DNA of 64,000 nucleotides, taken from positions 248,001 to 312,000 of the forward strand of contig NZ_JAKNQL010000001.1 of NCBI RefSeq assembly GCF_022662375.1. The letters run 5' to 3'. Made by a program: the position numbers and the translations under genes. Below, piece after piece: positions 26,665-36,046 of the stretch (the stretch's first letter is position 1; every line of letters starts with the position of its first letter). This DNA comes from Pseudomonas sp. CROZ-RG-20F-R04-15 (GTDB lineage Bacteria > Pseudomonadota > Gammaproteobacteria > Pseudomonadales > Pseudomonadaceae). A model generated the notes under the pieces. It had not been told where the DNA came from, did no database searches, and worked only from the letters and a program-made list of their open reading frames with translations.

Positions 26665-29600
26665 GTGGTCAAGTTATATAAAAGTTTGATGCGCGGTTCT
26701 TTGGGTGAACAAATTGCCTGGCCTGAAGAGTGGGAAAAGGCAAGCCAGGCAAAAGCAGGTCTTTTCAAGATTATCGACAGCATGCCGAGTGTGCTCGGTA
26801 TCCTGCGCAACATGCTTGAAAGTGAATTGAAACGTTTGGGTAAAACGGTTGATATCGATAAGGTCTACATCAATACAGACCCTGCTTTACCCGCTGATGA
26901 ACGTCGGCCTTCGGGGACTCTTTGGGACGTCACTGTTTATTGCCTGAATAATAACGTCAGTCCTGCTTACATACTGGGCGGTGATGGCGTTTTCTTTCTG
27001 CCAGATACATTCAGTGAGCAGTTCAAAGTCAAAGTCCTCAATACCCTGATTGTCGAAGATCTGATCGCTGCTGTAGCTGGCGGACTGGCAAAAACGTTGC
27101 GAACCGAGATCGCAAAGTTCTGGGCGGCGCCAGCCAAACCGATGCGAGCGGACAATGCACCGTTGTCCAACAAGCAGGCTTTCATAGAAGCCTACGCCGT
27201 GGTCACAAGTGCAGAGCTGTCCCTGTCGGTCATGGCCAACAATTTCGATGCCGGTCTCGCTGAGCGATTCGCCCATCTGCTTGACGCAGACAGCGGTCGT
27301 GCGGCGTTTGAAGTGAAGTTGCAACCGGTGCCGGACTACCTTTTGTCGCTCCAGCCCTGTTTCGTTCTGGACAACAGCGAGCGTGCGGACGTTGAAATGC
27401 GGCTGGTCAATGAGTCGACTTCCTACCTCATGCACACGCCGGAAAACGGCTTCGAGTTTTTTGAAAAAAATACCGACTTGCACAGCAAACTCCAGCAGAG
27501 ACTGTCTTTGCGCAGCGAGCAGATCAGATACCTGAAAGCCACGCAAAGTCCTCACGCCTTCTGCGTAGAGACTCACCTCAAGGGCCAGCTGGAAAGCGTG
27601 TCATCGTTGATTGATGGCCGGGATCAGCTGGACGATTCGCTGATTTCGGCACTGCAGGAAAACCAGGGCTTGCATGTTTTGCGTTACGGCATCAACACCC
27701 GCTTCTATATGCTCTGGGCAGCATTGAAACGCACCGATTGGCCGCTTTGGCTGCATGCCGCTGGTAGCGATCTTCAACAACGCTATAACGAACTTGAAGA
27801 ATCCAAAGAACAATACCAGGCTGCTTATTCAGGTGTGTTCGATGCATGTTTTGCGTTCAGGGACTATGTCGTGCGTACGTTTGCTGCATGGGCGGACAGG
27901 GTACTCGGGGAACAGCTGGATCCAGAAGCGATAAATGTTCATAGCTCGTACAGTCTGCAAATTGCCGGACGTACTATCGAGCAGGAAGATACCCGGACGC
28001 TGACGGAATTTATCGTCTTCGGTCTGCATGACAGTGGATATAAGGCGACCCTGACTGTCAGCGGCGCTCCCGACGGAAGCCGGCTGACGGCAGCAGCGCT
28101 TGAGCAGTGGTTGGAAAATCGTAATCTGCGACTGGAATTTACCGGCAGTCTTGCATCCTCGCCCTCTGCTGATTACCAAGAGGCTTATCGCAACTATCTC
28201 ATCAGCCAGTTGGAGTTTGCAGCCTTTGTTGCTCGCCACTCTGGAAAGCTGGATTCCACCGATGCGAACATCATCGCCCGCGCTACGGCCAGTGACCCAG
28301 CGGTGACTATTCAGGGACTGCGAATCAGATCACAAGTACCAGCGTTGAAAGATGTCCTGATTATTTCGGCCAGAGGATATGTGCCATCACTGATGTTGAT
28401 GAAAACGCCTGACGGTGAATTCGAACTACAAAAATTTTCCGATATTTACGCGGCGAACCGCTGGCTGGAATCGGCATTGTCCGCAAACCGTGAATACGCT
28501 GCATTAACGATCCATCCGGACTACCTGCACGAAGCGGGTGAGTTGCTCGGCCACGACCGCACGCAGCTGAACTACCGCTATACACTGGATAGCCGACCGG
28601 TCGATCTTGGCCTGAATGCCAAAGCACCGTTGGCGGACTACGTAAATATCGCGTACCGAGCCGAAGTTGCCCTGCACAAGGCCATTGCCCCGGTAGGTTA
28701 TCGAGCGCTTGGTTTCGAAGGCCGCAAGCGTTACTCGCGTCTGACAACCGAACTCAAGGCGCTGTCTACGGTTGATGCACGAGACAATGGTTTCCCGACC
28801 TTCGAGCAGTTCACTTATGACTCGGTGAAAGCTCAGATAGAAGAGATTCTGCGTGCACGCGGCAGCAACGTTTCGGTCAATCCCGACCAGATCATTGTTC
28901 AGACTGAAGAGTTTCGTAAGAGCGTAACCGACATTTTGCTCGAAGGACTGGCTTTTGAGGCGGTGCGTCCGGCCTACGAAACGAAATTCAGCCCGAAATA
29001 CTATTTGGTGAATGGCCATCCCGTCGTTGAAAAACTGGATATCCGCGACCTGTCCTCGCTGTCGAAAACTTTCCGCCCCGGTGACAGATATACCGCGATG
29101 CTGAAAGAGCAGTTTCAGAACAGGGCTCATCCTGATTACGCCTTCAAACGCGCCGTACACGCTCGAAAAATCCGCTGCGAAATGTACTGCAATGCGTTTG
29201 CCGACTTTACCAATGGGCAATTGTCGACGGAGTCTTTCTCTGCTATCCAACGGGTTATCGATAATCTGAAAGAAAGCGGCGACTATCAGGCCGTTCGAGA
29301 TGGCGTTTTTGAAGGAGACGTCGGGCTGTACAAATTCAATATAGGCACGTTGGGCCTGCTCGCTGCCGGCGACCACACCGTTGGCGGTGTCTATGTTTTC
29401 CGACTGAAGTTGTCTTCAGGGTTCGTGGATTTACTCTATACGCCAGACGCGCCGGATCAAGTCACATTCCGGCCCATCGCCGAATTCATCCCTTCGATTC
29501 GTTTCCGAAAGGGTCCGTTCAGGAACTACTACAGCGAGCGGATACTGCTGGTTGACCAGAAAGTCATCAATGACTACTTCGATAGGCTGGTCGCAACGGT

Positions 29601-30129
29601 TGATACCAGACCGGTCATTCGCACGCAGCAGCGTTCATTGCTGCCTGATCTGTTCACTTTTCATGACGAGCGAGTGCGCCGTGTATTGAGTGATATCGAT
29701 GAACGCACCATCAGCCTCAATGAAATAATCGCCGGTCTCGTTTACGACAACCTGTTGAAGGCCGCGAACATCGTGAGCCTGCTGGTGCCACCTGTGGGCA
29801 CTGTCGTGGTCGCTGTGCAGATGATGAAAAGCATCTACGACGCTTCGCAGTCGCATCGACGGGGTGATTATTCTGCCGCGCTGGGGCATGTAAAGGACGC
29901 ATTGTTCGGATTGCTGACATTGGGCAAGGCTGCGGCGGCAGGCGCACCTGCTAAAGAAGTTACCCGTGCGCAACGCTCGTTTCTCGATTTGTTTGGAGAC
30001 GCTCGAACGGTCGCGGAACTCGTTACGTATTACACCGGCCACCAGGACCCGCAGGATGAGCTGCTCGGTTTCTTCAAGTCACTGATGGAAGATGCTGGTT
30101 CCGCATTGAGCAAGACAACGGTTCGTTGA
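26665..30129 (+). CDS. Very large toxin-like protein (dermonecrotic toxin / DUF6543-like)
   Basis: 1154 residues, no signal peptide. Overall pattern resembles large pseudomonad proteins annotated with dermonecrotic-toxin N-terminal (DUF6543) domains: long mixed alpha/beta regions, a repeated ...LLYTPDAPDQVTFRPIAEFI-type module near residue 930, and a late hydrophobic segment (about 1040-1085: KAANIVSLLVPPVGTVVVAV and AALGHVKDALFGLLTLGKAA) that could insert in membranes. The start is GTG at 26665 with AAGGAA about 7 bases upstream. The first kilobase is AT-richer than the neighbours. No catalytic motif is clear, and no secretion gene or immunity gene is adjacent. The family assignment is tentative. 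Confidence 0.6.
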   Translation: MVKLYKSLMRGSLGEQIAWPEEWEKASQAKAGLFKIIDSMPSVLGILRNMLESELKRLGKTVDIDKVYINTDPALPADERRPSGTLWDVTVYCLNNNVSPAYILGGDGVFFLPDTFSEQFKVKVLNTLIVEDLIAAVAGGLAKTLRTEIAKFWAAPAKPMRADNAPLSNKQAFIEAYAVVTSAELSLSVMANNFDAGLAERFAHLLDADSGRAAFEVKLQPVPDYLLSLQPCFVLDNSERADVEMRLVNESTSYLMHTPENGFEFFEKNTDLHSKLQQRLSLRSEQIRYLKATQSPHAFCVETHLKGQLESVSSLIDGRDQLDDSLISALQENQGLHVLRYGINTRFYMLWAALKRTDWPLWLHAAGSDLQQRYNELEESKEQYQAAYSGVFDACFAFRDYVVRTFAAWADRVLGEQLDPEAINVHSSYSLQIAGRTIEQEDTRTLTEFIVFGLHDSGYKATLTVSGAPDGSRLTAAALEQWLENRNLRLEFTGSLASSPSADYQEAYRNYLISQLEFAAFVARHSGKLDSTDANIIARATASDPAVTIQGLRIRSQVPALKDVLIISARGYVPSLMLMKTPDGEFELQKFSDIYAANRWLESALSANREYAALTIHPDYLHEAGELLGHDRTQLNYRYTLDSRPVDLGLNAKAPLADYVNIAYRAEVALHKAIAPVGYRALGFEGRKRYSRLTTELKALSTVDARDNGFPTFEQFTYDSVKAQIEEILRARGSNVSVNPDQIIVQTEEFRKSVTDILLEGLAFEAVRPAYETKFSPKYYLVNGHPVVEKLDIRDLSSLSKTFRPGDRYTAMLKEQFQNRAHPDYAFKRAVHARKIRCEMYCNAFADFTNGQLSTESFSAIQRVIDNLKESGDYQAVRDGVFEGDVGLYKFNIGTLGLLAAGDHTVGGVYVFRLKLSSGFVDLLYTPDAPDQVTFRPIAEFIPSIRFRKGPFRNYYSERILLVDQKVINDYFDRLVATVDTRPVIRTQQRSLLPDLFTFHDERVRRVLSDIDERTISLNEIIAGLVYDNLLKAANIVSLLVPPVGTVVVAVQMMKSIYDASQSHRRGDYSAALGHVKDALFGLLTLGKAAAAGAPAKEVTRAQRSFLDLFGDARTVAELVTYYTGHQDPQDELLGFFKSLMEDAGSALSKTTVR

Positions 30130-30156
30130 GCCGTTTCGAGCACTCATAGTCCGGAC

Positions 30157-30936
30157 TTATCGTTCATAACCCATCCGCCAACTCACGGCCCGCGTCGCCG
30201 CCAGCAACCGCTGCGCCGCCGGGCCGTTTTCGTCGGCGTGGAACAGTGAGGTCGGGCCGACAATGGTCAACACGGCGGCGACGTGGCCGACGGCGTTGAA
30301 CACCGGTGCGGACAATGCATCCACACCCGGCATCAGCAAACCATGCACATGATGCAGACCGCGTTCGCGGATCTGTTCACACAGCGTCGCGTAGGCTTTT
30401 TCGTCCTTCAAAGGATGATCGACAGCGGCGATTTCCAGTTCGCGCAAATCGTCGGTTTCCCGATGCGGCAGGTAGGCGCTGAAGACCAGTCCGGTCGATG
30501 AGCTGAGCAGCGGCAGCACTGAACCCAATTGCGTCACCACCGTCACCGCGCGCACTGCCGGTTCGATGTGCACCACGGTTGCGCCCTGATTGCCCCACAC
30601 CGCCAAAAAGCAGGTTTCGTTGAGTTCGTCGCGCAGTTCGGCCAGCGGCAGGGCGGCGACTTTCAGCACGTCCATACTGTTGAGTGCCGCCAGGCCGACA
30701 CGCAGCGCTTCGCGGCCGAGACCGTAGTGGTTGGTGGCGGCGTTCTGCTCGGCAAAACCCGAGGCGATCAGCGCCTGCAGATAGCGGTGAACCTTGCTCG
30801 CCGGCATCTGCACATGTTCGGCCAGGCGCGACAACGAAGTCGATGGCGACAGCTCGGCCAAGGCCTTGAGGATGTCGGTGCCGACTTCGGCGGAGCGGAC
30901 TTTCTGTTTGCCGTTGCTGTCGCTGGTTTTTTCCAT
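30157..30936 (-). CDS. hmgR: IclR-family repressor of homogentisate genes
   Basis: Regulator of 259 residues. The N-terminal winged helix is VGTDILKALAELSPSTSLSR, LAEHVQMPASKVHRYLQALI. The C-terminal effector domain includes NETCFLAVWGNQGATVVHIE and SSSTGLVFSAYLPHRET. It is divergent from hmgA, the known place of HmgR in pseudomonads, where homogentisate relieves repression. The palindromic operator at 30998-31023 lies in the shared promoter region. Confidence 0.92.
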   Translation of the reverse strand: MEKTSDSNGKQKVRSAEVGTDILKALAELSPSTSLSRLAEHVQMPASKVHRYLQALIASGFAEQNAATNHYGLGREALRVGLAALNSMDVLKVAALPLAELRDELNETCFLAVWGNQGATVVHIEPAVRAVTVVTQLGSVLPLLSSSTGLVFSAYLPHRETDDLRELEIAAVDHPLKDEKAYATLCEQIRERGLHHVHGLLMPGVDALSAPVFNAVGHVAAVLTIVGPTSLFHADENGPAAQRLLAATRAVSWRMGYER

Positions 30937-30997
30937 GGTGCGGCCGGGTTCCGAAACGAATGGGCGTCTTTATAGCTTGACGCTGGATAGCGAGCAA

Positions 30998-31023
30998 ATT
31001 ACGTTATGCGTAATCGAATTACG
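30998..31023. promoter_or_regulatory. Probable HmgR operator
   Basis: Three half-sites: ATTACG at 30998-31003, CGTAAT at 31009-31014 and ATTACG at 31018-31023. They form a perfect 17-bp palindrome (5-base spacer) overlapping a second palindrome (3-base spacer). It lies between hmgR and hmgA, as expected for HmgR binding. Confidence 0.72.
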
Positions 31024-31100
31024 ATAATAACAACCCCGGCGTGCCGAAACCTCTGAGCCAGAGCGATGGGCCACTGCCGACTCCCTGTTCAGGAGGCTCC

Positions 31101-32405
31101 ATGAACCTCGATTCAACCGCTCAGGCGCTGGCGTATCAGTCCGGTTTCGGCAACGAATTCAGCTCTGAAGCGTTGCCCGGCGCGCTGCCCGTCGGCCAGA
31201 ACTCCCCGCAAAAAGCACCCTATGGCCTCTACACCGAATTGTTTTCCGGCACCGCGTTCACCATGACCCGCAGTGAAGCGCGGCGCACCTGGATGTACCG
31301 CATTCAGCCGTCCGCCAATCACCCGGCCTTCGTCAAACTGGAGCGACAACTGGCCGGTGGCCCGTTGGGTGAAGTGACACCCAATCGCCTGCGCTGGAAT
31401 CCGCTGGAGATTCCGCCCGAGCCGACCGATTTCATCGACGGACTGGTGAGCATGGCCGCCAATGCCGGCGCGGAAAAACCGGCCGGCATCAGCATCTACA
31501 ACTACGCCGCCAACCGTTCGATGGAGCGCGTGTTCTTCAACGCCGACGGTGAATTGCTGCTGGTGCCGCAACTCGGGCGTCTGCGCATCGCCACCGAACT
31601 GGGTGTGCTGGAAGTCGCACCGCTGGAAATCGTCGTACTGCCACGCGGGCTGAAATTTCGCGTTGAACTGCTCGACTCGCAAGCGCGCGGCTATGTCGCC
31701 GAGAACCACGGTGCGCCGCTGCGTCTGCCGGACCTGGGGCCGATCGGCAGTAACGGTCTGGCCAATCCGCGCGATTTCCTGAGCCCGGTCGCCGCTTACG
31801 AAAACCTCCAGCAACCGACTACGCTGCTGCAGAAATTCCTCGGTCAGTTGTGGGCCAGCGAACTCAATCACTCGCCGCTGAACGTGGTCGCCTGGCACGG
31901 CAATAACGTGCCGTACAAATACGACCTGCGCCGTTTCAACACCATTGGCACGGTCAGTTTCGATCACCCGGACCCATCGATCTTCACTGTGTTGACTTCG
32001 CCAACCAGCGTGCACGGTCTGGCCAACCTCGACTTCGTGATCTTCCCGCCACGCTGGATGGTTGCCGAAAACACCTTCCGGCCACCCTGGTTCCACCGCA
32101 ACCTGATGAACGAATTCATGGGTTTGATCCAGGGCGAATATGACGCCAAGGCCGAAGGCTTCGTGCCCGGCGGTGCTTCGCTGCACAGTTGCATGAGCGC
32201 TCATGGCCCGGATGGCGAGACTTGCACCAAAGCGATCAACGCCGAGCTCAAACCGGCAAAAATCGACAACACCATGGCCTTCATGTTCGAGACCAGCCAA
32301 GTACTGCGCCCAAGCCGCTTCGCCCTCGACTGCCCGCAACTGCAATCCACTTACGACGCTTGCTGGGCCACGCTGCCCGCCACGTTCGACCCGACCCGGA
32401 GATAA
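31101..32405 (+). CDS. hmgA: Homogentisate 1,2-dioxygenase
   Basis: Fe(II) enzyme of 434 residues that opens the ring of homogentisate to maleylacetoacetate in tyrosine breakdown. Motifs: [19 protein letters not shown] near the start, the iron-ligand region [20 protein letters not shown] (His and Glu), and the last His in [24 protein letters not shown] lies directly upstream of the chosen ATG. fahA and maiA follow within 12 bases each, forming one operon. Confidence 0.97.
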   Translation: MNLDSTAQALAYQSGFGNEFSSEALPGALPVGQNSPQKAPYGLYTELFSGTAFTMTRSEARRTWMYRIQPSANHPAFVKLERQLAGGPLGEVTPNRLRWNPLEIPPEPTDFIDGLVSMAANAGAEKPAGISIYNYAANRSMERVFFNADGELLLVPQLGRLRIATELGVLEVAPLEIVVLPRGLKFRVELLDSQARGYVAENHGAPLRLPDLGPIGSNGLANPRDFLSPVAAYENLQQPTTLLQKFLGQLWASELNHSPLNVVAWHGNNVPYKYDLRRFNTIGTVSFDHPDPSIFTVLTSPTSVHGLANLDFVIFPPRWMVAENTFRPPWFHRNLMNEFMGLIQGEYDAKAEGFVPGGASLHSCMSAHGPDGETCTKAINAELKPAKIDNTMAFMFETSQVLRPSRFALDCPQLQSTYDACWATLPATFDPTRR

Positions 32406-32408
32406 CCC

Positions 32409-33713
32409 ATGACACAGAATTCCATCACCCGCAGTTGGGTCGCTTCGGCCAACGGCCACACCGATTTCCCGTTGCAGAACCTGCCGTTGGGCGTATTCAG
32501 CTTCAACGGTTCGGCGCCGCGTGCAGGCGTGGCGATCGGCGATCAGATTTTTGATCTGCAAGTGGCGCTGGAAGCCGGGCTGTTCGACGGCGTAGCGCGC
32601 AGTGCGGTCGAAGCCATGCACGGCGGCCAGTTGAACGCATTCTTCGAACTCGGTCGCGACGCTCGTGTGGCTTTGCGAGAGCGTCTGCTGGAACTGTTCA
32701 GTGAAGGCAGCACGCATCGCGGCAACATCGAAGCCCAAGGCGCGAAACTGCTGCCACTGGCCGCCGATTGCCATTTGCATCTGCCGGCGCGCATCAGTGA
32801 CTACACCGATTTCTACGTGGGCATCGAGCACGCGCAGAACGTCGGCAAACTCTTCCGTCCGGATAATCCGTTGCTGCCGAACTACAAGCACGTGCCGATC
32901 GGTTACCACGGTCGCGCCTCCACTGTGCGCGCCTCCGGCACCGATGTGCGTCGTCCGAAAGGTCAGACCTTGCCGGCCGGTCAGACCGAGCCGACTTTCG
33001 GCCCGTGCTCGCGCCTCGACTATGAGCTGGAACTGGGCATCTGGATCGGTCAGGGCAACGAGATGGGTGACTCGATCGCCATCGCTGATGCGGCCGATCA
33101 CATCGCCGGTTTCTGCCTGCTCAACGACTGGTCGGCGCGTGATATTCAGGCGTGGGAATACCAGCCGCTGGGCCCGTTCCTGTCGAAGAGTTTTATCACC
33201 AGTGTTTCGCCATGGGTGGTGACGGCGGAAGCGCTGGCGCCATTCCGCGCCGCGCAACCGAAGCGTCCCGAAGGTGATCCGCAGCCGCTGCCGTATCTGT
33301 TCGACAAGCGTGATCAGGACAGTGGAGCCTTCGACATCGAACTGGAAGTGCTGTTGCTCACCGAAGCCATGCGCGAGCAGAACCTGCCGGCCCATCGCCT
33401 GACCTTGAGCAACACGCGCTACATGTACTGGACCGTCGCGCAAATGGTTGCGCACCACAGCGTCAACGGCTGTCAGTTGCAGGCCGGTGACCTGTTCGGT
33501 TCGGGCACCTTGTCCGGCCCGGAAAACGGTCAGTTCGGCAGCCTGCTGGAAATCACCGAGGGCGGCAAAAAGCCGATCGAGCTGGCGTCTGGCGAGGTGC
33601 GTAAATTCCTCGAGGACGGTGATGAAATCATCCTGCGCGCACGTTGTGCCCGTGATGGTTTTGCTTCGATCGGCTTCGGCGAATGCCGCGGCAAAGTGCT
33701 GGCGGCGCGCTGA
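32409..33713 (+). CDS. fahA: Fumarylacetoacetase
   Basis: Hydrolyses fumarylacetoacetate to fumarate and acetoacetate, the last step of the pathway. 434 residues. Active-site regions: SDYTDFYVGIEHAQNVGKLF, YHGRASTVRASG, LDYELELGIWIGQGN with the metal-binding Glu pair, and LLNDWSARDIQAWEYQPLGP with the conserved Asp. It starts 3 bases after the hmgA stop. In Pseudomonas nomenclature this is also hmgB. Confidence 0.97.
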   Translation: MTQNSITRSWVASANGHTDFPLQNLPLGVFSFNGSAPRAGVAIGDQIFDLQVALEAGLFDGVARSAVEAMHGGQLNAFFELGRDARVALRERLLELFSEGSTHRGNIEAQGAKLLPLAADCHLHLPARISDYTDFYVGIEHAQNVGKLFRPDNPLLPNYKHVPIGYHGRASTVRASGTDVRRPKGQTLPAGQTEPTFGPCSRLDYELELGIWIGQGNEMGDSIAIADAADHIAGFCLLNDWSARDIQAWEYQPLGPFLSKSFITSVSPWVVTAEALAPFRAAQPKRPEGDPQPLPYLFDKRDQDSGAFDIELEVLLLTEAMREQNLPAHRLTLSNTRYMYWTVAQMVAHHSVNGCQLQAGDLFGSGTLSGPENGQFGSLLEITEGGKKPIELASGEVRKFLEDGDEIILRARCARDGFASIGFGECRGKVLAAR

Positions 33714-33725
33714 CAGGAGCGGCTT

Positions 33726-34361
33726 ATGGATCTCTATACCTATTACCGCTCGACCTCGTCGTACCGGGTGCGAATCGCGCTGGCGCTGAAGGGGCTCGAC
33801 TATCAGGCGTTGCCGGTCAATCTGATCGCGCCGCCGGGTGGCGAGCATCGGCAAGCGGCGTATCTGGCGATCAATCCACAGGGCCGGGTGCCAGCCTTGC
33901 GCACCGAGGACGGCGCGTTGTTGATCCAGTCGCCGGCAATCATCGAGTACCTGGAGGAACGTTATCCACAACGGCCACTGTTGCCGGAAGACCTTGTCGC
34001 CCGTGCCAATGTGCGGGGCGTGGCGGCGGTGATCGGCTGCGATGTGCATCCGCTGCACAATGTCAGTGTGCTCAATCGCCTGCGCCAGTCGGGGCAGGAC
34101 GAGCCGCAGGTGGTCGAGTGGATCAGCCACTGGATAGGTCAGGGGCTGGCGACGGTGGAACAGTTGATTGGTGACGAAGGCTTCTGTTTCGGCGAGTGGC
34201 CGTGCGTGGCAGATGTGTACCTGATTCCGCAGTTGTATGCGGCGGAGCGGTTCCACGTCAGTCTTGAGGCTTATCCAAAAATCCGTCGTGTGGCTGCACT
34301 GGCGGCTGAGCATCCAGCGTTCATCAAGGCGCATCCCGCCAACCAGCCAGACACACCGTAA
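33726..34361 (+). CDS. maiA: Maleylacetoacetate isomerase
   Basis: Zeta-class glutathione transferase (211 residues) that isomerises maleylacetoacetate to fumarylacetoacetate. The catalytic motif is YYRSTSSYRVRIALALKGL, the glutathione site INPQGRVPALRTEDGALLIQ SPAIIEYLEE, and the C-terminal domain has CFGEWPCVADVYLIPQLYAA. Third gene of the hmgA-fahA-maiA operon (also called hmgC); GGAG precedes the start. Confidence 0.95.
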   Translation: MDLYTYYRSTSSYRVRIALALKGLDYQALPVNLIAPPGGEHRQAAYLAINPQGRVPALRTEDGALLIQSPAIIEYLEERYPQRPLLPEDLVARANVRGVAAVIGCDVHPLHNVSVLNRLRQSGQDEPQVVEWISHWIGQGLATVEQLIGDEGFCFGEWPCVADVYLIPQLYAAERFHVSLEAYPKIRRVAALAAEHPAFIKAHPANQPDTP

Positions 34362-34368
34362 TCCCCCC

Positions 34369-34457
34369 TGTGGGAGCGAGCCTGCTCGCGAAGGCTGAGT
34401 GTCAGCCACCGTTCATTTAGCTGACACACCGCATTCGCGAGCAGGCTCGCTCCCACA
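34369..34457. repeat. REP pair, type B
   Basis: TGTGGGAGCGAGCCTGCTCG and its inverted copy between maiA and the MFS transporter gene. The two arms bracket about 45 bases. Confidence 0.88.
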
Positions 34458-34510
34458 AGGTTCGGCGTTGAACTACCCCAAAATCATAAAAACAAAACAG
34501 GTACCTTGCG

Positions 34511-35881
34511 ATGCACAACCAGATTGCCAGCTTCCGGGCGGCACTCGACGCCCGTCCTGTGTCCCGATATCAGTGGTTACTGTTGATCCTGCTCGCGCTG
34601 TTGCTGGTCACCGACGGCTACGACGCCCAAGTGCTCGGTTACGTGGTACCTGCTTTGGCGCAGGATTGGGGCCTGGAAAAATCGGCGTTCGGCCCGGTAT
34701 TCAGTGCCAACCTGCTTGGCCTCACCCTTGGTTCACTGGCGGTTACGCCGCTGGCCGATCGCTTTGGCGTACGACGGATTCTGCTCGCTTGCGTACTGAT
34801 CTACGCCACGCTGACCGTGCTGATGGTCTTCGCTGACTCGCTCAATACGCTGATGATCGCGCGCTTTATCTGTGGCATCGGCATGGGCGGGGCGATGCCC
34901 AGTGCGATGGCGTTGATGTCGGAATACTCACCACCGCGCTTGCGCACCTTGATGGTGACGCTGGCGGCCTGTGGCTTTTCATTCGGTGGGGCAGCCGGTG
35001 GTTTTGTCGCCGCAGGTTTCATCGATCAATTCGGTTGGCAAGCGGTGTTCCTCGCCGGTGGCGTCACGCCGTTGCTGCTGTTTCCGTTTCTGTGGTGGAT
35101 GCTGCCGGAATCGCTGCCGCGTTTGCTGCGTGATGCGCCGCCGTATGCGCGACTGCGCAAAGTCACCGCGCGGATGTTGCCGGACTGGCAACCGCCCGTT
35201 GCCAGCCTCGAACAGAACGAACGCGAGCAGGGCAGCAAACTGACGGTGGTCGAGTTGTTCCGCAACGGCTACGCGCGCCCGACCTTGCTGATCTGGGCGA
35301 CGTTTTTCGTCAGCCTGATTCTGCTGTATTTCATGATCAGCTGGCTGCCGACGCTGCTGCTGGAAAGTGGCCTGAAACTCAACGAAGCCAATCTGGTGAC
35401 GTCGATGTTCCTCTTCGCCGGTACGTTGGGCGCGATTTGCATGGCCTGGTTCGCCGATCGTTTGAAGCGCAAGGTGCGTCTGTTGTCAGCGGTGCTGGCG
35501 GGCACGGCGCTGTGCACGATTGTGCTCGGACTCAATCATGACAATCCGCGGTATCTGGTGGCCTGCGTGTTTGCCGCCGGGTTCTGCATCATCGGCGGGC
35601 AACTGACGCTGAATGCGTTCGCCAGTAACTTCTACCCGGCGCATGTGCGTGCGACCGGCACTGGATGGGCATTGGGTGTGGGACGGTTCGGTTCGATTCT
35701 CGGGCCGCTGTTCGGCAGCCTGCTGCTGGCGATGCACATTCCGGTGGCGCAGATTTTCTTCTTCTGCGCGATCCCGGCGGTGATTGCCGCGTTGCTGATC
35801 ATTCAGGTGCGTTCGCCCACCGACACTCGCCTATCCAATGTGGGAGCGAGCCTGCTCGCGAAGAACGATAACGCGGTTTAG
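34511..35881 (+). CDS. MFS transporter, aromatic acid:H+ symporter type
   Basis: Twelve-helix inner-membrane transporter of 456 residues. The AAHS-family signatures are clear: LLVTDGYDAQVLGYVVPALA in helix 1, TPLADRFGVRRILLACVLIY in loop 2-3, and GTGWALGVGRFGSILGPLFG. Position behind the homogentisate operon suggests import of a hydroxyphenylacetate or a related aromatic acid. The last 14 residues (NVGASLLAKNDNAV) are encoded by a type B REP element, so the original C-terminus was replaced or extended. Confidence 0.9.
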   Translation: MHNQIASFRAALDARPVSRYQWLLLILLALLLVTDGYDAQVLGYVVPALAQDWGLEKSAFGPVFSANLLGLTLGSLAVTPLADRFGVRRILLACVLIYATLTVLMVFADSLNTLMIARFICGIGMGGAMPSAMALMSEYSPPRLRTLMVTLAACGFSFGGAAGGFVAAGFIDQFGWQAVFLAGGVTPLLLFPFLWWMLPESLPRLLRDAPPYARLRKVTARMLPDWQPPVASLEQNEREQGSKLTVVELFRNGYARPTLLIWATFFVSLILLYFMISWLPTLLLESGLKLNEANLVTSMFLFAGTLGAICMAWFADRLKRKVRLLSAVLAGTALCTIVLGLNHDNPRYLVACVFAAGFCIIGGQLTLNAFASNFYPAHVRATGTGWALGVGRFGSILGPLFGSLLLAMHIPVAQIFFFCAIPAVIAALLIIQVRSPTDTRLSNVGASLLAKNDNAV

Positions 35882-35926
35882 CTGAAAGATCGCGCCGTCT
35901 GCTTCGCGAGCAAGCTCGCTCCCACA
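35839..35926. repeat. REP pair, type B, overlapping a gene end
   Basis: The first arm (TGTGGGAGCGAGCCTGCTCG) lies inside the MFS coding region. The second arm (CGCGAGCAAGCTCGCTCCCA) lies downstream of the stop. It is an unusual coding REP. Confidence 0.86.
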
Positions 35927-35967
35927 GTGATGTGTGCCGAGCCGATAATTTAGGTCCACACCAAACC

Positions 35968-36042
35968 TGTGGGAGCGAGCTTGCTCGCGAAGGCGGTGTT
36001 TCTGACAGTACATTCGTTGCCTGACACACCGCTATCGCGAGC
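35968..36042. repeat. REP, type B, truncated second arm
   Basis: The first arm TGTGGGAGCGAGCTTGCTCG is complete. The second arm stops after TATCGCGAGCG, 4 bases before the stop codon of the SirB1-like gene. The remainder of the palindrome is missing. Confidence 0.78.
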
Positions 36043-36046
36043 GTTT

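Noticed and set aside
31113..34409. 1098-codon open frame opposite the homogentisate operon
   Set aside because: It is a GC-rich shadow of hmgA, fahA and maiA, which have full motifs. It has no domain of its own.
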